From: Deltaproteobacteria bacterium CSP1-8
GTDB taxonomy: Bacteria; Desulfobacterota; Deferrimicrobia; Deferrimicrobiales; Deferrimicrobiaceae
Direction: 5' to 3'
DNA: 64,000 nucleotides
NCBI GenBank assembly: GCA_001443455.1
Contig: LDXO01000002.1
Coordinates: 108,960 to 172,959, forward strand
Both the position numbers and the translations under genes were made by a program. The notes under the pieces are model-generated. The model was not told the origin of the DNA. It did no database searches and saw nothing but the letters and a program-made list of their open reading frames with translations. Positions within the stretch are counted from its first letter, which is position 1. Each line of letters opens with the position of its first letter. Shown in pieces: positions 1 to 10,369 of this stretch.

Positions 1-890
1 GCCATGCGGATGGCGACGCCCGTCTCGACCTGGTTCAATATGATCGACTGCGAGCTGTCGGCAAGTTCGTCGGACAGCTCCACTCCCCGGTTGATCGGAC
101 CCGGGTGCATGATCACGGCGTCTTTCTTGGCCAGGGAAAATACCTCCGTGTTCAAGCCGTACTTTCGGGAATATTCCCTGAGTGATGGAAAATAAGCGGT
201 TTTCTGCCTCTCGAGTTGAATCCTGAGCATCATCACCACGTCGGCGTCCCGTACGGCCTCCCGGATGTCGTTCGTCACGGTGACCCCCCCCCGCGACATT
301 TCCTTCGGTACGAGGGTGGACGGCCCGCAAAGATAGAGGTTCGCCCCCATCCGGCCAAGGGAGTGGAGGTTGGATCGAACAACTCTGCTGTGAAGTATAT
401 CTCCTATAATCGATATCTTAAGGCCTTTAACCTTTTTTTTTACTTTCAGTATGGCGTACAGGTCCAGAAGACCCTGCGTAGGGTGTTCGTTCGATCCGTC
501 CCCTGCGTTGATGACCGAACACGAAACGTGGCGCGACAGGAAGTGTGCGGCACCGGACGCCGGATGTCGTAGGACGATGATGCTCGGCTTCATCGCGTCG
601 ATGTTCTTTGCCGTGTCCAGAAGGGTCTCCCCCTTCGAAACGCTCGAGGCCGCGGAGCTGAAGTTCACCACGTCCGCCGAAAGACGTTTCCCCGCGATCT
701 CGAACGAGGTTCGCGTGCGTGTGCTTGACTCGAAGAACAGGTTGATGACCGTCTTCCCCCGGAGTGCCGGCACTTTCTTGATGTCCCGCGTCAGCACCTC
801 TTCCATCGACCGGGCGGTGTCGACGACGAACTCCATCTCCTCCGTGCTGAAATCCGCCAGCCCGAGCACGTGCTTCCGCCTCCACTCCAT
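1..890 (-). CDS. pyrB: Aspartate carbamoyltransferase catalytic subunit (3' end cut by window edge)
   Basis: Joins carbamoyl phosphate to aspartate, the committed step of pyrimidine synthesis, in the cytoplasm. 296 codons are present and the family is about 305-310 residues, so only a short C-terminus is missing beyond base 1. The carbamoyl-phosphate loop SSTRT is at residues 55-59 and the HPGP motif at 262-265. The ATG at 890 lies 5 nt after the pyrR stop, so the two are translated from one message. Transcription is presumably controlled by the PyrR attenuator upstream of pyrR. A run of nine A residues in the coding strand (residues about 149-153) reads through in frame. Confidence 0.95.
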   Translation of the reverse strand, partial: MEWRRKHVLGLADFSTEEMEFVVDTARSMEEVLTRDIKKVPALRGKTVINLFFESSTRTRTSFEIAGKRLSADVVNFSSAASSVSKGETLLDTAKNIDAMKPSIIVLRHPASGAAHFLSRHVSCSVINAGDGSNEHPTQGLLDLYAILKVKKKVKGLKISIIGDILHSRVVRSNLHSLGRMGANLYLCGPSTLVPKEMSRGGVTVTNDIREAVRDADVVMMLRIQLERQKTAYFPSLREYSRKYGLNTEVFSLAKKDAVIMHPGPINRGVELSDELADSSQSIILNQVETGVAIRM

Positions 891-895
891 GGGAT

Positions 896-1456
896 TCACT
901 CCCCCTTCCCGGGGGTGCTCTCCTTCAGCACCACCTTCCATTCCTCCGGTTCCCCCTCGACGATGACCCCGATGGTTTCGTTTCGGGCGGTGGGAACGTT
1001 CCGCCCGACGTAGTCGGCCCGGATGGGAAGTTCGCGATGCCCCCGGTCGATCAGGACGGCGAGCTGGATGTTCTTCGGGCGACCGAAATCGATCAGCGCA
1101 TCCATCGCCGCGCGGATGGTCCTCCCCGTGAAGAGGACATCGTCCACCAGGACGACCTTCTTGTCGTCAATGGAAAAGGGGATCTCCGTCCTCTTCAGCC
1201 GGGGCTGATACCCCGCCCGCGACAGGTCGTCCCGATACAGGGTGATGTCCACGTATCCGGCCGGCACCTCCACCCCCTCGATCGACCGGATTTTTTTCTG
1301 GATCGCCCGGGACAGCGGGACTCCCCCGGAGCAGATCCCGACGAGCGCGATCTCCTCTGCCCCCCTGTTCTTCTCGAGGATCTCGTGGGTGATGCGGGAG
1401 ACCACCCGGTCCACTCCCTTGGCGTCCAAAATCACTTTCTTTCCGCTTTTCTTCAT
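896..1456 (-). CDS. pyrR: PyrR bifunctional pyr operon attenuation regulator / uracil phosphoribosyltransferase
   Basis: 186 residues, normal for PyrR. The PRPP-binding motif VVLVDDVLFTGRT is at residues 101-113, typical of type I phosphoribosyltransferases. PyrR binds a hairpin in pyr mRNA when UMP is abundant and promotes termination; many members also convert uracil plus PRPP to UMP. The gene leads the operon, with pyrB following after 5 nt. A consensus PyrR-binding loop and an intrinsic terminator lie between its promoter and its start, so autoregulation is strongly indicated. Start chosen at the ATG giving MKKSGKK. Confidence 0.95.
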   Translation of the reverse strand: MKKSGKKVILDAKGVDRVVSRITHEILEKNRGAEEIALVGICSGGVPLSRAIQKKIRSIEGVEVPAGYVDITLYRDDLSRAGYQPRLKRTEIPFSIDDKKVVLVDDVLFTGRTIRAAMDALIDFGRPKNIQLAVLIDRGHRELPIRADYVGRNVPTARNETIGVIVEGEPEEWKVVLKESTPGKGE

Positions 1457-1498
1457 GTCTCATGACCTCTTCGGTTGGGCCGGCTGTTTACGGCGGGC

Positions 1499-1530
1499 AA
1501 AAAAAAAACCCCCCCGAATGCAAGGGGAGG
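1499..1530 (-). terminator. Attenuator terminator of the pyr leader
   Basis: On the minus strand a CCTCCCC stem half, an 8-nt loop and a GGGGGGG half are followed by about ten T residues, about 40 nt before the pyrR start. Its place between the PyrR-binding loop and pyrR fits a regulated terminator. The stem includes one G-U pair. Confidence 0.8.
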
Positions 1531-1567
1531 CGGCGTCGATCGATGATGCCAAAATTTCCCATCCTTT

Positions 1568-1587
1568 GCTAACCTCACGGGATTAGC
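1568..1587 (-). promoter_or_regulatory. PyrR-binding loop (anti-antiterminator) in pyr leader RNA
   Basis: The minus strand reads GCTAATCCCGTGAGGTTAGC. It is a five-base stem closing a loop that matches the published PyrR recognition consensus ARUCCNGNGAGGYU at every position. It lies downstream of the promoter and upstream of the attenuator terminator, the arrangement seen in Bacillus-type pyr attenuation. Confidence 0.88.
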
Positions 1588-1604
1588 TTAAAAGGTTTGG
1601 AACG

Positions 1605-1634
1605 ATCATACCCCCCCCCGCACCGGTTCGTCAA
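1605..1634 (-). promoter_or_regulatory. Sigma-70 promoter of the pyrR-pyrB operon
   Basis: TTGACG (1634-1629) and TATGAT (1610-1605) are separated by 18 bp. The predicted start is near 1598, just before the PyrR-binding loop. The spacer contains a run of nine G residues on the transcribed orientation, so slippage could change spacer length. The promoter sits just past the lepB stop. Confidence 0.8.
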
Positions 1635-1651
1635 CAGGAATGGGGGCCACC

Positions 1652-2392
1652 CTATCGCAATACATCCCCGATGCGGCTCCACCGCACGAGATCCGGATAG
1701 CGCCAGACCTCGTACCAGTGCACGTTCGCGCCCCAGTCCACGGAAAAGTAGATGAACAGGGCTTTCCCGATGATCGCATCCTCGTCGACGAAACCCCAGA
1801 AGCGGGAATCGTAGGACCGATCGCGGTTGTCCCCCATAACGAAATATTTCCCTTCCGGGACTTTCACCGGGGGCATGTTGTCGCGGCCCCGTACGAATCC
1901 GTCGACCACGTTCCCGTCGGCGAACCGGGTGTATGGCTCGCGGATCGGCTCCCCGTTGAGGATCACCGCCTTGTCCCGGATCACCACCGTGTCCCCCGGG
2001 ACGGCGATGACGCGCTTGATGAAATCCTTGCTGGTGTCCTCGGGGAACACGAACACGATGATGTCACCGGGTTCGGGGGTGGTGAAGCCAAGGAGCCTGC
2101 CTTTCGTGTAGGGGATGTGATACCCGTAGACGAACTTGTTGACGAAAATATGGTCGCCGACCAGAAGGGTGTTCTCCATCGATCCCGAAGGGATCTTGAA
2201 CGCCTGGACGGCGAAGGTCCGCACCAGGAGGGCGATCAGCAGCGCAACGGCGAATGCCTCGACATACTCGCGAAGCTTCCCTTTTCGGCGGATCTCTTTT
2301 CCCGCGTGCCCGGCGTGGTTTCCCTCGCTCTCCGGGGAGACGGCCGATGGTCCGTTCGGGGCGGCGCCTCTGGGGTCTTTCCTTCTCGTCAT
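1652..2392 (-). CDS. lepB: Signal peptidase I
   Basis: Cleaves signal peptides from exported proteins at the outer face of the inner membrane. 246 residues. One N-terminal membrane segment spans about 44-62. The catalytic Ser71 is in [10 protein letters not shown], the general-base Lys126 is in the [11 protein letters not shown] block, and the conserved [12 protein letters not shown] box is near residue 195. The ATG at 2392 overlaps the lepA stop (ATGA), the usual lepA-lepB coupling. The N-terminus has about 40 charged, Gly/Pro-rich residues before the anchor. Confidence 0.95.
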   Translation of the reverse strand: MTRRKDPRGAAPNGPSAVSPESEGNHAGHAGKEIRRKGKLREYVEAFAVALLIALLVRTFAVQAFKIPSGSMENTLLVGDHIFVNKFVYGYHIPYTKGRLLGFTTPEPGDIIVFVFPEDTSKDFIKRVIAVPGDTVVIRDKAVILNGEPIREPYTRFADGNVVDGFVRGRDNMPPVKVPEGKYFVMGDNRDRSYDSRFWGFVDEDAIIGKALFIYFSVDWGANVHWYEVWRYPDLVRWSRIGDVLR

Positions 2393-4197
2393 TCCTTGAC
2401 CTTCAGGATGGAGAGGAAGGCCTCCTGGGGGATCTCCACGGTACCTACCTGCTTCATCCTCTTTTTCCCCTCCTTCTGTTTCTCCAGCAGCTTTCTCTTC
2501 CTGGTGATATCCCCCCCGTAGCATTTCGCGATGACGTTCTTGCTGATCGCCCTCACCGTTTCCCGGGCGATCACCTTCGAGCCGATGGCGGCCTGGATCA
2601 CGACCTCGAATAGCTGCCGGGGGATGAGTTTCCGGAGACGCTCCGCGACATCCCGTCCCTTGTAATACGCCTGGTCGCGGTGGACGATGAGCGAGAGGGC
2701 GTCCACCTTCTCCCCGTTGATCAGGATATCCAGCTTCGCCAGGTCGGACCGGCGGAACTCCAGCAGCTCGTAATCCATGGAAGCGTACCCGCGCGAGGCG
2801 GTTTTCAGCTTGTCGTAGAAGTCGAGGACGATCTCGTTCAACGGCAGCTCGTACTCGAGGATGACCCGGTTCGACGAGAGGAACTTCATCTGCCGCTGCA
2901 CCCCCCGCCGCTCCTCGCACAGCTTGATGACCGCGCCCAGGTGCTCCGACGGCAGGTGGATGGTGGCGAGGATCACGGGTTCCTCGATGTGGTCGAGGTC
3001 GAGGGGCTCGGGCAGTCTCGCCGGGCTGTCCACTTCCACCACCCTGCTGTCCCGGCAGATGGCCCGGTACCCGACGGTCGGGGCGGTCGTGATGAGGTCC
3101 ATCCCGTACTCCCGCTCCAGTCGTTCCTGGATGATCTCCATGTGAAGAAGTCCGAGAAACCCGCAACGGAAACCGAACCCGAGAGCCACGGAAGTTTCCG
3201 GCTCGGCGGTGAACGAGGAGTCGTTCAACCGCAGCTTTTCGATCGCGATGCGCAGCTGGCCGTAATGGTCGGAGACGACGGGATAGAGCCCCGCGAACAC
3301 CATCGGCCGGACCACCTGGAAGCCGGGCAACGGGACCGCCGCGGGACGTTTCGCGTCGGTGATCGTGTCCCCGACCTTCGTTTCCATGACGTCCTTGATG
3401 TTGGCGATCACGAACCCGACCTCGCCCGGTCCCAGGGATTCCACCTCTTTCGGATGCGGGGAAAAGACGCCGACCTTCTGGATGTCGAAGGTCCTCCCCG
3501 TAGACATCAGGGCGATCTTCTGGCCGGTCGAGAGCCTGCCATCGAACATCCTGGCCAGGATGACCACCCCCTGGTAGTTGTCGAACCAGGAATCGATGAT
3601 CAGACCCTTCGCGGGAGCCCTCTCGTCCCCGGAGGGGGGTGGAACGAGCCGCACGACGGCCTCGAGGATTTCCTCGACGCCGGTCCCTTTCTTGGCGCTG
3701 ACCGCGATCATTCCCGCAGTGTCGAGCCCGATCACGTCCTCGATCTCCTGCCGGACCCGTTCGGGTTCCGCGTTGGGCAGGTCGATCTTGTTCAGAACCG
3801 GAATGATTTCCAGATTCTGGTTCATCGCCATGTAGACGTTTGCGAGGGTCTGGGCCTCGACGCCCTGGGATGCGTCGACGACCAGGATCGCCCCCTCGCA
3901 GGCGCACAGGCTCCGCGAGACCTCGTACGAGAAGTCGACATGCCCCGGGGTATCGATCAGGTTGAACACATACTCCCTGCCGTCCTTCCCCCGGTAGTTC
4001 ATCCGGACGGTCTGGGCCTTGATGGTGATACCCCTCTCCCGCTCGATGTCCATCTTGTCGAGAAACTGATCCATTTTCTCCCGGCCCGTGAGCGTACCCG
4101 TGATTTCCATCAACCTGTCTGCGAGGGTGGATTTCCCGTGGTCGATATGGGCGATGATGGAAAAGTTGCGGATGTGTTCTGCGCGCATCCCTACCAC
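2389..4197 (-). CDS. lepA: Elongation factor 4 (LepA), ribosome back-translocase GTPase
   Basis: 602 residues, standard LepA length. The GTPase G1 motif AHIDHGKST is at 16-24, G3 DTPGH at 82-86 and G4 NKID at 136-139. The EF-G-like domains and the LepA-specific C-terminal domain follow (about 400-602). The family acts on stalled or mistranslocated ribosomes. It overlaps the SDR epimerase gene upstream by 7 nt and lepB downstream by 4 nt, so it sits inside the long argS-lepB gene train. Confidence 0.97.
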   Translation of the reverse strand: MVGMRAEHIRNFSIIAHIDHGKSTLADRLMEITGTLTGREKMDQFLDKMDIERERGITIKAQTVRMNYRGKDGREYVFNLIDTPGHVDFSYEVSRSLCACEGAILVVDASQGVEAQTLANVYMAMNQNLEIIPVLNKIDLPNAEPERVRQEIEDVIGLDTAGMIAVSAKKGTGVEEILEAVVRLVPPPSGDERAPAKGLIIDSWFDNYQGVVILARMFDGRLSTGQKIALMSTGRTFDIQKVGVFSPHPKEVESLGPGEVGFVIANIKDVMETKVGDTITDAKRPAAVPLPGFQVVRPMVFAGLYPVVSDHYGQLRIAIEKLRLNDSSFTAEPETSVALGFGFRCGFLGLLHMEIIQERLEREYGMDLITTAPTVGYRAICRDSRVVEVDSPARLPEPLDLDHIEEPVILATIHLPSEHLGAVIKLCEERRGVQRQMKFLSSNRVILEYELPLNEIVLDFYDKLKTASRGYASMDYELLEFRRSDLAKLDILINGEKVDALSLIVHRDQAYYKGRDVAERLRKLIPRQLFEVVIQAAIGSKVIARETVRAISKNVIAKCYGGDITRKRKLLEKQKEGKKRMKQVGTVEIPQEAFLSILKVKE

Positions 4198-5129
4198 GTG
4201 CCGGAAGTTCGGATTTTTTCGCGGAAGAAAGATAGCGTCCGGGCGAGTCCTTCCTCCAGTGAAACTCTAGGATACCACTCGAGCTCCTCCAACGCCAGAC
4301 GGTTTTCCAGGCAGGACCGTTGCTGCTCCCCCGGCAGGGAGGGCCCGTGGATCTCCTCCTGGGCACTTCCCGCGAGATCGCGGATCGTCCGGAACATCGT
4401 GTTCACGCTCGTCTCGATCCCGGTGCCGATGTTGAGGGAACGTCCTCCCCCCCGTTCGAGCGCCGTGATGTTCGCCCGGACCACGTCTTCCACATACACG
4501 TAATCCCGGGTCTGCTCCCCGTCGCCGTTCACGATCGCCGTCTGGCCGCGCAAGAGCCTCTCGCAGAAGATCGCGACGACACCTGCCTCTCCGTGCGGAT
4601 CCTGCCTTGGTCCGTACACGTTCGAGTACCGAAGCGCCGTGTAGTCGAGACCGTACTGCGCCCGGTAAAAATACAGGTAGAGCTCGACGGCAATTTTCGC
4701 CGCCCCGTAAGGGCTCACGGGCCTCGTGGGATGAGTCTCATCGGCGGGGGAGACCTCCTGCTCGCCGTACCCGGCCCCCCCGGACGACGCGAAGAGGAAC
4801 TTCCGAACGCCGTTCCGCCTGCACGCCTCCAGGAGCCGGATCGTCCCGAGGATGTTCACTTCCGCGTCGAACTTCGGGTCCGCGACGGAAGCCCGCACGT
4901 TGATTTGGGCCGCGTGATGGTTGACGACCTCGGGGCGGAAGGTCCGGATCGCTTCCGCTGCCGTGTCCGAGCCGATGTCGCAGAGGACGAACCGGGCCGC
5001 CGCAGGGACGTTCTCCTTCTTGCCCGACGAAAGGTTGTCGATGACGAACACCTCATGTCCGGCGGAGGCATAAGCGTCCGCGATGTTCGATCCGATGAAA
5101 CCGGCACCTCCGGTCAGCAGGATTTTCAT
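4191..5129 (-). CDS. NAD-dependent nucleotide-sugar epimerase/dehydratase (extended SDR)
   Basis: 312 residues. The Rossmann motif GGAGFIG is at 7-13. The catalytic Ser lies in FASSGG (about 115-116) and YGAAK in 141-145, so the SDR catalytic set is intact. It most resembles UDP-glucose 4-epimerases (GalE-like), but exact substrate cannot be read from sequence. The ATG overlaps the stop of the RmlD-like gene, suggesting both serve surface-polysaccharide precursor synthesis near lptD. UDP-glucuronate or UDP-GlcNAc epimerase activity is equally possible. Confidence 0.88.
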   Translation of the reverse strand: MKILLTGGAGFIGSNIADAYASAGHEVFVIDNLSSGKKENVPAAARFVLCDIGSDTAAEAIRTFRPEVVNHHAAQINVRASVADPKFDAEVNILGTIRLLEACRRNGVRKFLFASSGGAGYGEQEVSPADETHPTRPVSPYGAAKIAVELYLYFYRAQYGLDYTALRYSNVYGPRQDPHGEAGVVAIFCERLLRGQTAIVNGDGEQTRDYVYVEDVVRANITALERGGGRSLNIGTGIETSVNTMFRTIRDLAGSAQEEIHGPSLPGEQQRSCLENRLALEELEWYPRVSLEEGLARTLSFFREKIRTSGTW

Positions 5130-6025
5130 GAGTCCCTCTCTCCTCGTGATCCGGTCCGCAGGAAATCGAGAACGGCCTCCTCCCAGCGTCTCGGGGCGAC
5201 TCCCGTTGCTTCCCGGTATTTTTTCTTGCTGAGCACGGCATAGAGGGGGCGCGGTGCGGGATACTCATCCCGGGAAAGGTCCGATGTGGACAGGGCCGAC
5301 AGGCGCGCCTCCTTGTTCCCGGTGTGGGCGAGAAGGAAGGCCGCGTATACGAAGAATGTGGTTTCCCCCTCGTTGGAGAAATGAAATATGCCCCGCGACC
5401 CGGCATCCAGCAACCGCTTCACCGCGTCGGCGAGATCCAGGGAATAGGTCGGCGATCCCTTCTGGTCGGAGACGACCCGAAGTTCCTCCCCCCTCCCGGC
5501 GCGGTCGAGGATGGAGGAAACGAAATTTCGTCCGTGGGCCCCGAACAGCCATTGCGTGCGCAGGAGAAGAAAATCCGGGGCGATCTCCCGTACCGCCTCC
5601 TCGGCGGCGAGCTTGCTCCTTCCGTACGCCGACAGTGGCCCGGTGGGGTCGTTCTCGGAATAGGGGCGCTCCGACGTCCCGTCGAACACGTAGTCCGTCC
5701 CGAACGTGACGAGCAACGCCCCGTGCTCCCGGCACGCCAAGGCCACGTTTCGGGTCCCCCGGGCGTTGAGCGCGAAGGCGGCCTCCTCCTCCGCTTCCGC
5801 CCGGTCCACGGCCGTGTAGGCCGCGCAGTGGACCACCACGTCGGGGGAAAATTCCCCGATAACCCGCAGACACTCCCTTGCACGGGTCACGTCGCACTCT
5901 TCCCGGTCCGTCCGCAGGATTTCGTATCCCCTGGAAAAAAACCGGGATATCTCCCTCCCGAGCAACCCGTTCGCCCCGGTGATCATCATTCTGCCCGTCC
6001 GCGCGGTTTTGTTCTGGATCGCCAT
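5126..6025 (-). CDS. rmlD: dTDP-4-dehydrorhamnose reductase family protein
   Basis: 299 residues, usual RmlD length. Family members reduce dTDP-4-keto-rhamnose to dTDP-rhamnose for O-antigen and related glycans. The nucleotide-binding motif GANGLLG is at 17-23, GTDYVFDG at 109-116 and YGRSK (YxxxK) at 134-138. The first 12 residues are poorly conserved; the internal ATG at residue 13 is an alternative start. The rest of the rml pathway is not in the window, so assignment to rhamnose is by family only. Confidence 0.85.
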   Translation of the reverse strand: MAIQNKTARTGRMMITGANGLLGREISRFFSRGYEILRTDREECDVTRARECLRVIGEFSPDVVVHCAAYTAVDRAEAEEEAAFALNARGTRNVALACREHGALLVTFGTDYVFDGTSERPYSENDPTGPLSAYGRSKLAAEEAVREIAPDFLLLRTQWLFGAHGRNFVSSILDRAGRGEELRVVSDQKGSPTYSLDLADAVKRLLDAGSRGIFHFSNEGETTFFVYAAFLLAHTGNKEARLSALSTSDLSRDEYPAPRPLYAVLSKKKYREATGVAPRRWEEAVLDFLRTGSRGERDS

Positions 6026-6050
6026 TTGCGTCCCGTCCCCGTGTCCGGTC

Positions 6051-8222
6051 CTACATCCCGATCGTCCCGATCCCGTTCAGGCTGAACGTGAGCCGGAAAC
6101 TGGTCTCGTCGGGCCTTGTCTTCTTGTTCACCACGAACCCCACGCTCCAGCATTCGCTCCGGGGGAAAAACGTGAGCGTGGCCGATCCGTTGCTCATCTC
6201 TTGATTTTTCAGGGAATAGTCCGCCGACGTCTCCAATCCCAAAAACCGGAACAAGCGAACGTGGAACAGGGAGTGGACGTCCTCCGCCAGGTCTCGCGTG
6301 GTCCGGTACTCCAGGAGCGCCCGCGTCCGTTCGTCCTTTCTCCACTCCCCTCCCACCAAAGCGGTGGTGAACATGCCGTTCCCGGGATCGAAAAGGGCCT
6401 CCCCCGAAAGCCTCCAGTTCAACGCCGGCACGACGCGGAACCGCGCGAAGACGTCCGAGGAACGGGAGTCGTTCCGTACCGTCCGGCTGGCGGCCAGGTC
6501 GATCTGGTCCCGGAGCGTCCGCACGTAGGGCGAAAGGGGATCGACGTACGGTGATCCGGTCCCATTGCGGTCTCCCGCCTCGATGGCCCAGGACAGTTCG
6601 AGGAGCGCGATTTCCGAGGGGCCGCTTTCGTCGACGCGAAGCAGCCGCTGGTAGAGGGAAAAAAGGAATTGCCTTTGCCGGCCGACCCGGGACCACATGT
6701 CCGTGACGGTGATGTCGCTCTGGTCGACCCGGGGAACAAAACGGAAGGTCGCCACCGGGCTGATGATATGGACGAGGCGGCCTTCCCCCCTTCCCCGGAA
6801 TTCCCCCCGGAAATCCAGTTCCAGGGTGGCCCCCCCGTTGGGTATGGCCCGCCCCCCGGTGCGCGTGCCGGTTTCGTCCGACGTGGGAACCGAACCCAAA
6901 AGGTCCAGGGACAGAAAAGGCATGAAGAATACCGACGGGAAAAGGGTGAAGGCCCGGGCGAGATCCGCCGATCCCCTCCCCCTGACCTCCCGGTCCCCGG
7001 CACGGCGGTAAAAATAGGTGGCTTGCCATTCGCCCCCGGCGGTAATCCCCGTCTTTCCCAGGGATCGGGGGAGAATCGTGGCCGTGTATTCGGGAAGCCT
7101 TTGCACGGTATTGTCGTCGGGAGTCCCCTGGAGATCCGTAACCCAGTCCACGGAGAGGGACTGCGAATCACTCGACCCCTTCCAGGCGGTGAATCCGCGC
7201 GACGGGACGTGCCTCGCTGTCCTCAGGATATCCTCGTCCACCAGATCGACGTAGTACTGATCGTCGGAGGGTATGTCCCAGCGGGCGTTCGCGGACCAGT
7301 GCTCCGAGTACCGGAATCTGTTTTCCCCATAGAACCGGTATCTCGTGTCTTCCGTCACGCGGTCGTTGTACAGGGTCGCCCGGACGCCCCCTTCCGAGGC
7401 ATTGTTCAGCACGAAGCGGTACTCCGCCTCCGGCCGGTATCCCCTCTTCGTCATGGTGTCCAGGGTGAACGTTGCGTCGCTCCACCGGTTGATGGCCCAA
7501 TAATACGGCAACTGGATCGAATACCCTTTTGAGTCACTGTGCGAAAATGCCGGAAGCAGAAGTCCGCTTTGCCTCGCGAGCTTGACGGGAAATGCCGCCC
7601 ATGGAAACCAAAGGACGGGGATGCCCCGGATTTTGAATGTGACATCCCGGGATATGGCATAGCCGTCGATCGTCACATCCGATCTGCCGATTCCGAATTT
7701 CCAGTCCGGTTCGGGTTCGCACGGGCAGGTCGTAAGCTCCCCCTTCCGGATGAGAAAGGAACGCTTCCCCGTTTTCTCGAACCGCTCGCTCGCAATCTGG
7801 TAGTTGTTCGAGCTGATCCGGATCCTCCCGTTGTACAGCACACCGAGCTCGCTTCGTAGGTTCAGCACGATCCGTTCAAACGAGAACTCGTCCCCATCCT
7901 GCTCGTACAGGACGTGGCCGGCGAACTCCGCCTCCCCCGATTTCGTATCGTAGCGGATCCGGTCCGCCCGGATCGTCTGGGTCCCGAACCCGACTTCCAG
8001 GTTCCCTTCGGCAAGGGCAACCCCGGTTTCCTCATCGTAGGATATCGTGTCCGCGGTAAGGGTCACGGGAGACCCCAGGGACAGCCCTGCGCCGAGTTTC
8101 GGTGAAAACTCGGAGAGGATCCCGGCGCTTTCGGCGTTGGCGGGCTGAACCCCCCAGAGGGAAGCGGCCGATCCCGCCGCACACGCCAGGAACACGGCCG
8201 TTGCCGCCCCCCGGAGGTTCAC
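6051..8222 (-). CDS. lptD: LPS-assembly protein LptD (OstA/Imp)
   Basis: Outer-membrane beta-barrel that inserts lipopolysaccharide into the outer leaflet. The GTG at 8222 overlaps the folC stop (GTGA) and gives 723 residues. A signal peptide ends near ANA (about residue 30). An OstA/LptA-like domain follows (about 50-130), then the conserved TTCPCEPEPDW segment and a barrel to the C-terminus. A cysteine near the C-terminus (SECW) is a possible disulfide partner of the CPC cysteines, as in other LptDs. Its presence establishes a Gram-negative LPS-type envelope. It lies between folC and the rmlD-like gene. Confidence 0.92.
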   Translation of the reverse strand: MNLRGAATAVFLACAAGSAASLWGVQPANAESAGILSEFSPKLGAGLSLGSPVTLTADTISYDEETGVALAEGNLEVGFGTQTIRADRIRYDTKSGEAEFAGHVLYEQDGDEFSFERIVLNLRSELGVLYNGRIRISSNNYQIASERFEKTGKRSFLIRKGELTTCPCEPEPDWKFGIGRSDVTIDGYAISRDVTFKIRGIPVLWFPWAAFPVKLARQSGLLLPAFSHSDSKGYSIQLPYYWAINRWSDATFTLDTMTKRGYRPEAEYRFVLNNASEGGVRATLYNDRVTEDTRYRFYGENRFRYSEHWSANARWDIPSDDQYYVDLVDEDILRTARHVPSRGFTAWKGSSDSQSLSVDWVTDLQGTPDDNTVQRLPEYTATILPRSLGKTGITAGGEWQATYFYRRAGDREVRGRGSADLARAFTLFPSVFFMPFLSLDLLGSVPTSDETGTRTGGRAIPNGGATLELDFRGEFRGRGEGRLVHIISPVATFRFVPRVDQSDITVTDMWSRVGRQRQFLFSLYQRLLRVDESGPSEIALLELSWAIEAGDRNGTGSPYVDPLSPYVRTLRDQIDLAASRTVRNDSRSSDVFARFRVVPALNWRLSGEALFDPGNGMFTTALVGGEWRKDERTRALLEYRTTRDLAEDVHSLFHVRLFRFLGLETSADYSLKNQEMSNGSATLTFFPRSECWSVGFVVNKKTRPDETSFRLTFSLNGIGTIGM

Positions 8223-9517
8223 GCGACCTTTCCGCCGCGAAACCGGTAGGCGTCCGCCGCCGCCATCAGAGACCCGCATACGATGATCATTCCGTTTTTC
8301 CCCGCCCATCTTCGCGCGATCTCCCACCCGTCGGGGAAGTTTTTCGCCTCCCGCCAGGCAATCCCCGCCTTGGCAAGCGCGGAAGACAGGACGGGCAGGG
8401 GAGCCGCCCGTTCTCCCCCCATGGGGTAGGCGACGACGCCGTCCACGACGGGGGCGACCGCCCTGAGGAACCCGGCGATGTCCTTGTCGACGAGCATGCT
8501 CCAGAGTGCCACGATTTTTTCCGCGTTCCCGGAACTTCTCCGCTTCGCCAATTCCCGGGCGAGGACGCTCGCGGCGGCCGGGTTGTGGGCCCCGTCGACC
8601 CAGGCTCCGGCATTTCCTCTCCCGGGCAAGGGGGTATACCGTCCTGGCCACAATGCCTCCGCCAGGGCCCCGCGTGCCGCGCGCGCAAAGCCGGTCCCCG
8701 CAATGCTCCGGGACGCCGCGACTACCCAGGAGGCCCCGCAGGCCAGGAGGGCGTTGTGGCGCTGGAACTCCCCGTGCATCCGGATCCTCATCCGGGGCAA
8801 CGAGATTCCGGGAAGGTGAACGGTCATGTCCCCCCCCGGAGTATCCTCCCATCGAAGGTCGCGGTCGATCTCCCAGACCCGGCACCCCTTCTCCCGGGCT
8901 ACGGCCAGCACGACGTTCCGGGCGGCAGGCGCGAGTTTCCCCAATATCGCCGGCGTGTTTTCCCGCAGAATGCCCGCTTTCTCGGAGGCGATTCGGGCAA
9001 GGGATGTCCCGAGCCATTCCGCGTGGTCTTTTCCGACGTTCGTGATGACGGATACCTCGGGAATGCAAAGGTTCGTCGCATCCCATCTCCCTCCGAGGCC
9101 TGTCTCCATGACGGCAAGGGGTATCCCCCTCCGACGGAACCAGCAGCAGGCGATCCATGTCATCTCTTCGAAGTAGGAAAGGGGTTCCCCGGCCGTCGCG
9201 GCGACTCTCCGGGAGAGCGCGGAGGCTCTCGCGCCATATCGGACGAACTCTTCGGGGGGGATCTTCTCTCCTCCCACGCGGATTCTCTCCTCCGGGGAAA
9301 GGAGGTGGGGAGAGGTGTACAGACCGACGGGTTCGGCCAGCATCCGCCGGAGGATCGCGTCCGTGAAGCAGGCGGTCGAACCCTTTCCGTTCGTCCCCGC
9401 GATGTGAACCGTCCGGAAGGCGCGTTCGGGATGCCCTGTCCTCTCGAATGCCGCGCGAATGCGTTCGAGGCCCGGGCGAATCCGTTCGGGGCCCCGGGGC
9501 CCCCCGGGGTACCTCAT
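8219..9517 (-). CDS. folC: Folylpolyglutamate synthase / dihydrofolate synthase
   Basis: 432 residues. Adds glutamate to dihydropteroate and folates. The Mur-ligase-type ATP loop GTNGKGST is at 41-48, and [13 protein letters not shown], typical of FolC, is near 138-150. The conserved WVDGAHNP segment of the C-terminal domain is present. The ATG at 9517 overlaps the accD stop. accD-folC pairing is common in proteobacteria. The N-terminus is slightly short and Pro/Arg-rich. Confidence 0.93.
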   Translation of the reverse strand: MRYPGGPRGPERIRPGLERIRAAFERTGHPERAFRTVHIAGTNGKGSTACFTDAILRRMLAEPVGLYTSPHLLSPEERIRVGGEKIPPEEFVRYGARASALSRRVAATAGEPLSYFEEMTWIACCWFRRRGIPLAVMETGLGGRWDATNLCIPEVSVITNVGKDHAEWLGTSLARIASEKAGILRENTPAILGKLAPAARNVVLAVAREKGCRVWEIDRDLRWEDTPGGDMTVHLPGISLPRMRIRMHGEFQRHNALLACGASWVVAASRSIAGTGFARAARGALAEALWPGRYTPLPGRGNAGAWVDGAHNPAAASVLARELAKRRSSGNAEKIVALWSMLVDKDIAGFLRAVAPVVDGVVAYPMGGERAAPLPVLSSALAKAGIAWREAKNFPDGWEIARRWAGKNGMIIVCGSLMAAADAYRFRGGKVA

Positions 9518-10362
9518 TTCCCGGTGAGGGGCTCCAGGAACCGGAGAATCTGCGTCAGGGTGGGCTTGAGCTTTGTCCGCTCGACGATCATATCCACCAT
9601 CCCGTGTTCCAAAAGAAATTCGGCGCGCTGGAACCCCTCCGGGAGTTTCTGCTTGATCGTCTGCTCGATCACGCGGGGACCGGCGAACCCGATAAGAGCC
9701 CCGGGCTCCGATATGATGATATCGCCCAGCATGGCGAAACTCGCCGCTACACCTCCCGTGGTGGGGTCGGTCATCACGCTGATATAGGGAAGATTCGCTT
9801 CGGAGAGCCTTGCCAGGGCAGCGCTGGTCTTTGCCATCTGCATCAGCGACAGCGTGCCCTCCTGCATCCTCGCCCCGCCGGATGCGCTGAAAATGATCAG
9901 CGGGCACCGGAGTTCCAGGGCCTGCTCCGCCGCCACGGCGATCTTCTCCCCCACCACGCATCCCATCGACCCGCCGAGAAACTCGAAGTCGAGCACTCCG
10001 AGGATGAACCCGATCCCGTTGATCCTGGCGGTCCCCGTGATCACCGCCTCCCGGCGACCCGTTTTCTTCTTGGCCTCCTTGAGACGGTCGGCGTACTTTT
10101 TCGTGTCCGTGAAAACGAGCATGTCGACGGACTCGAGATCCTCCCCGAACTCCTGGAAGGTCCCCTCGTCGACGACGGAGCGGATTCTCTCCAGCGCGGG
10201 TATCCGAAAGTGGTAGTTGCACTTCGGGCAGACGTTGAGGTTCCGCTCGACCTCGGGCTTGTAGATGATCTCGAGGCAGGCTCCGCACTTGATCCACATC
10301 CCCTCGGGTGTCTTGACCCGCTTTTCCCCTTCTTCCTTCCTCCGGAACAGTCGTATCGCCAT
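9514..10362 (-). CDS. accD: Acetyl-CoA carboxylase carboxyltransferase beta subunit
   Basis: 282 residues. Works with AccA to move carboxyl from biotin to acetyl-CoA, making malonyl-CoA for fatty acid synthesis. The N-terminal zinc ribbon has Cys26, Cys29, Cys45 and Cys48. The crotonase-type core carries the [12 protein letters not shown] and [17 protein letters not shown] motifs. It is 7 nt downstream of trpA and overlaps folC. accA is not in the window. Confidence 0.96.
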   Translation of the reverse strand: MAIRLFRRKEEGEKRVKTPEGMWIKCGACLEIIYKPEVERNLNVCPKCNYHFRIPALERIRSVVDEGTFQEFGEDLESVDMLVFTDTKKYADRLKEAKKKTGRREAVITGTARINGIGFILGVLDFEFLGGSMGCVVGEKIAVAAEQALELRCPLIIFSASGGARMQEGTLSLMQMAKTSAALARLSEANLPYISVMTDPTTGGVAASFAMLGDIIISEPGALIGFAGPRVIEQTIKQKLPEGFQRAEFLLEHGMVDMIVERTKLKPTLTQILRFLEPLTGK

Positions 10363-10369
10363 CGCTTCC

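Noticed and set aside
1652..4366. 904-codon minus-strand frame ending in lepB
   Set aside because: The upstream portion is an out-of-frame reading of lepA; lepB starts at the ATG overlapping the lepA stop.
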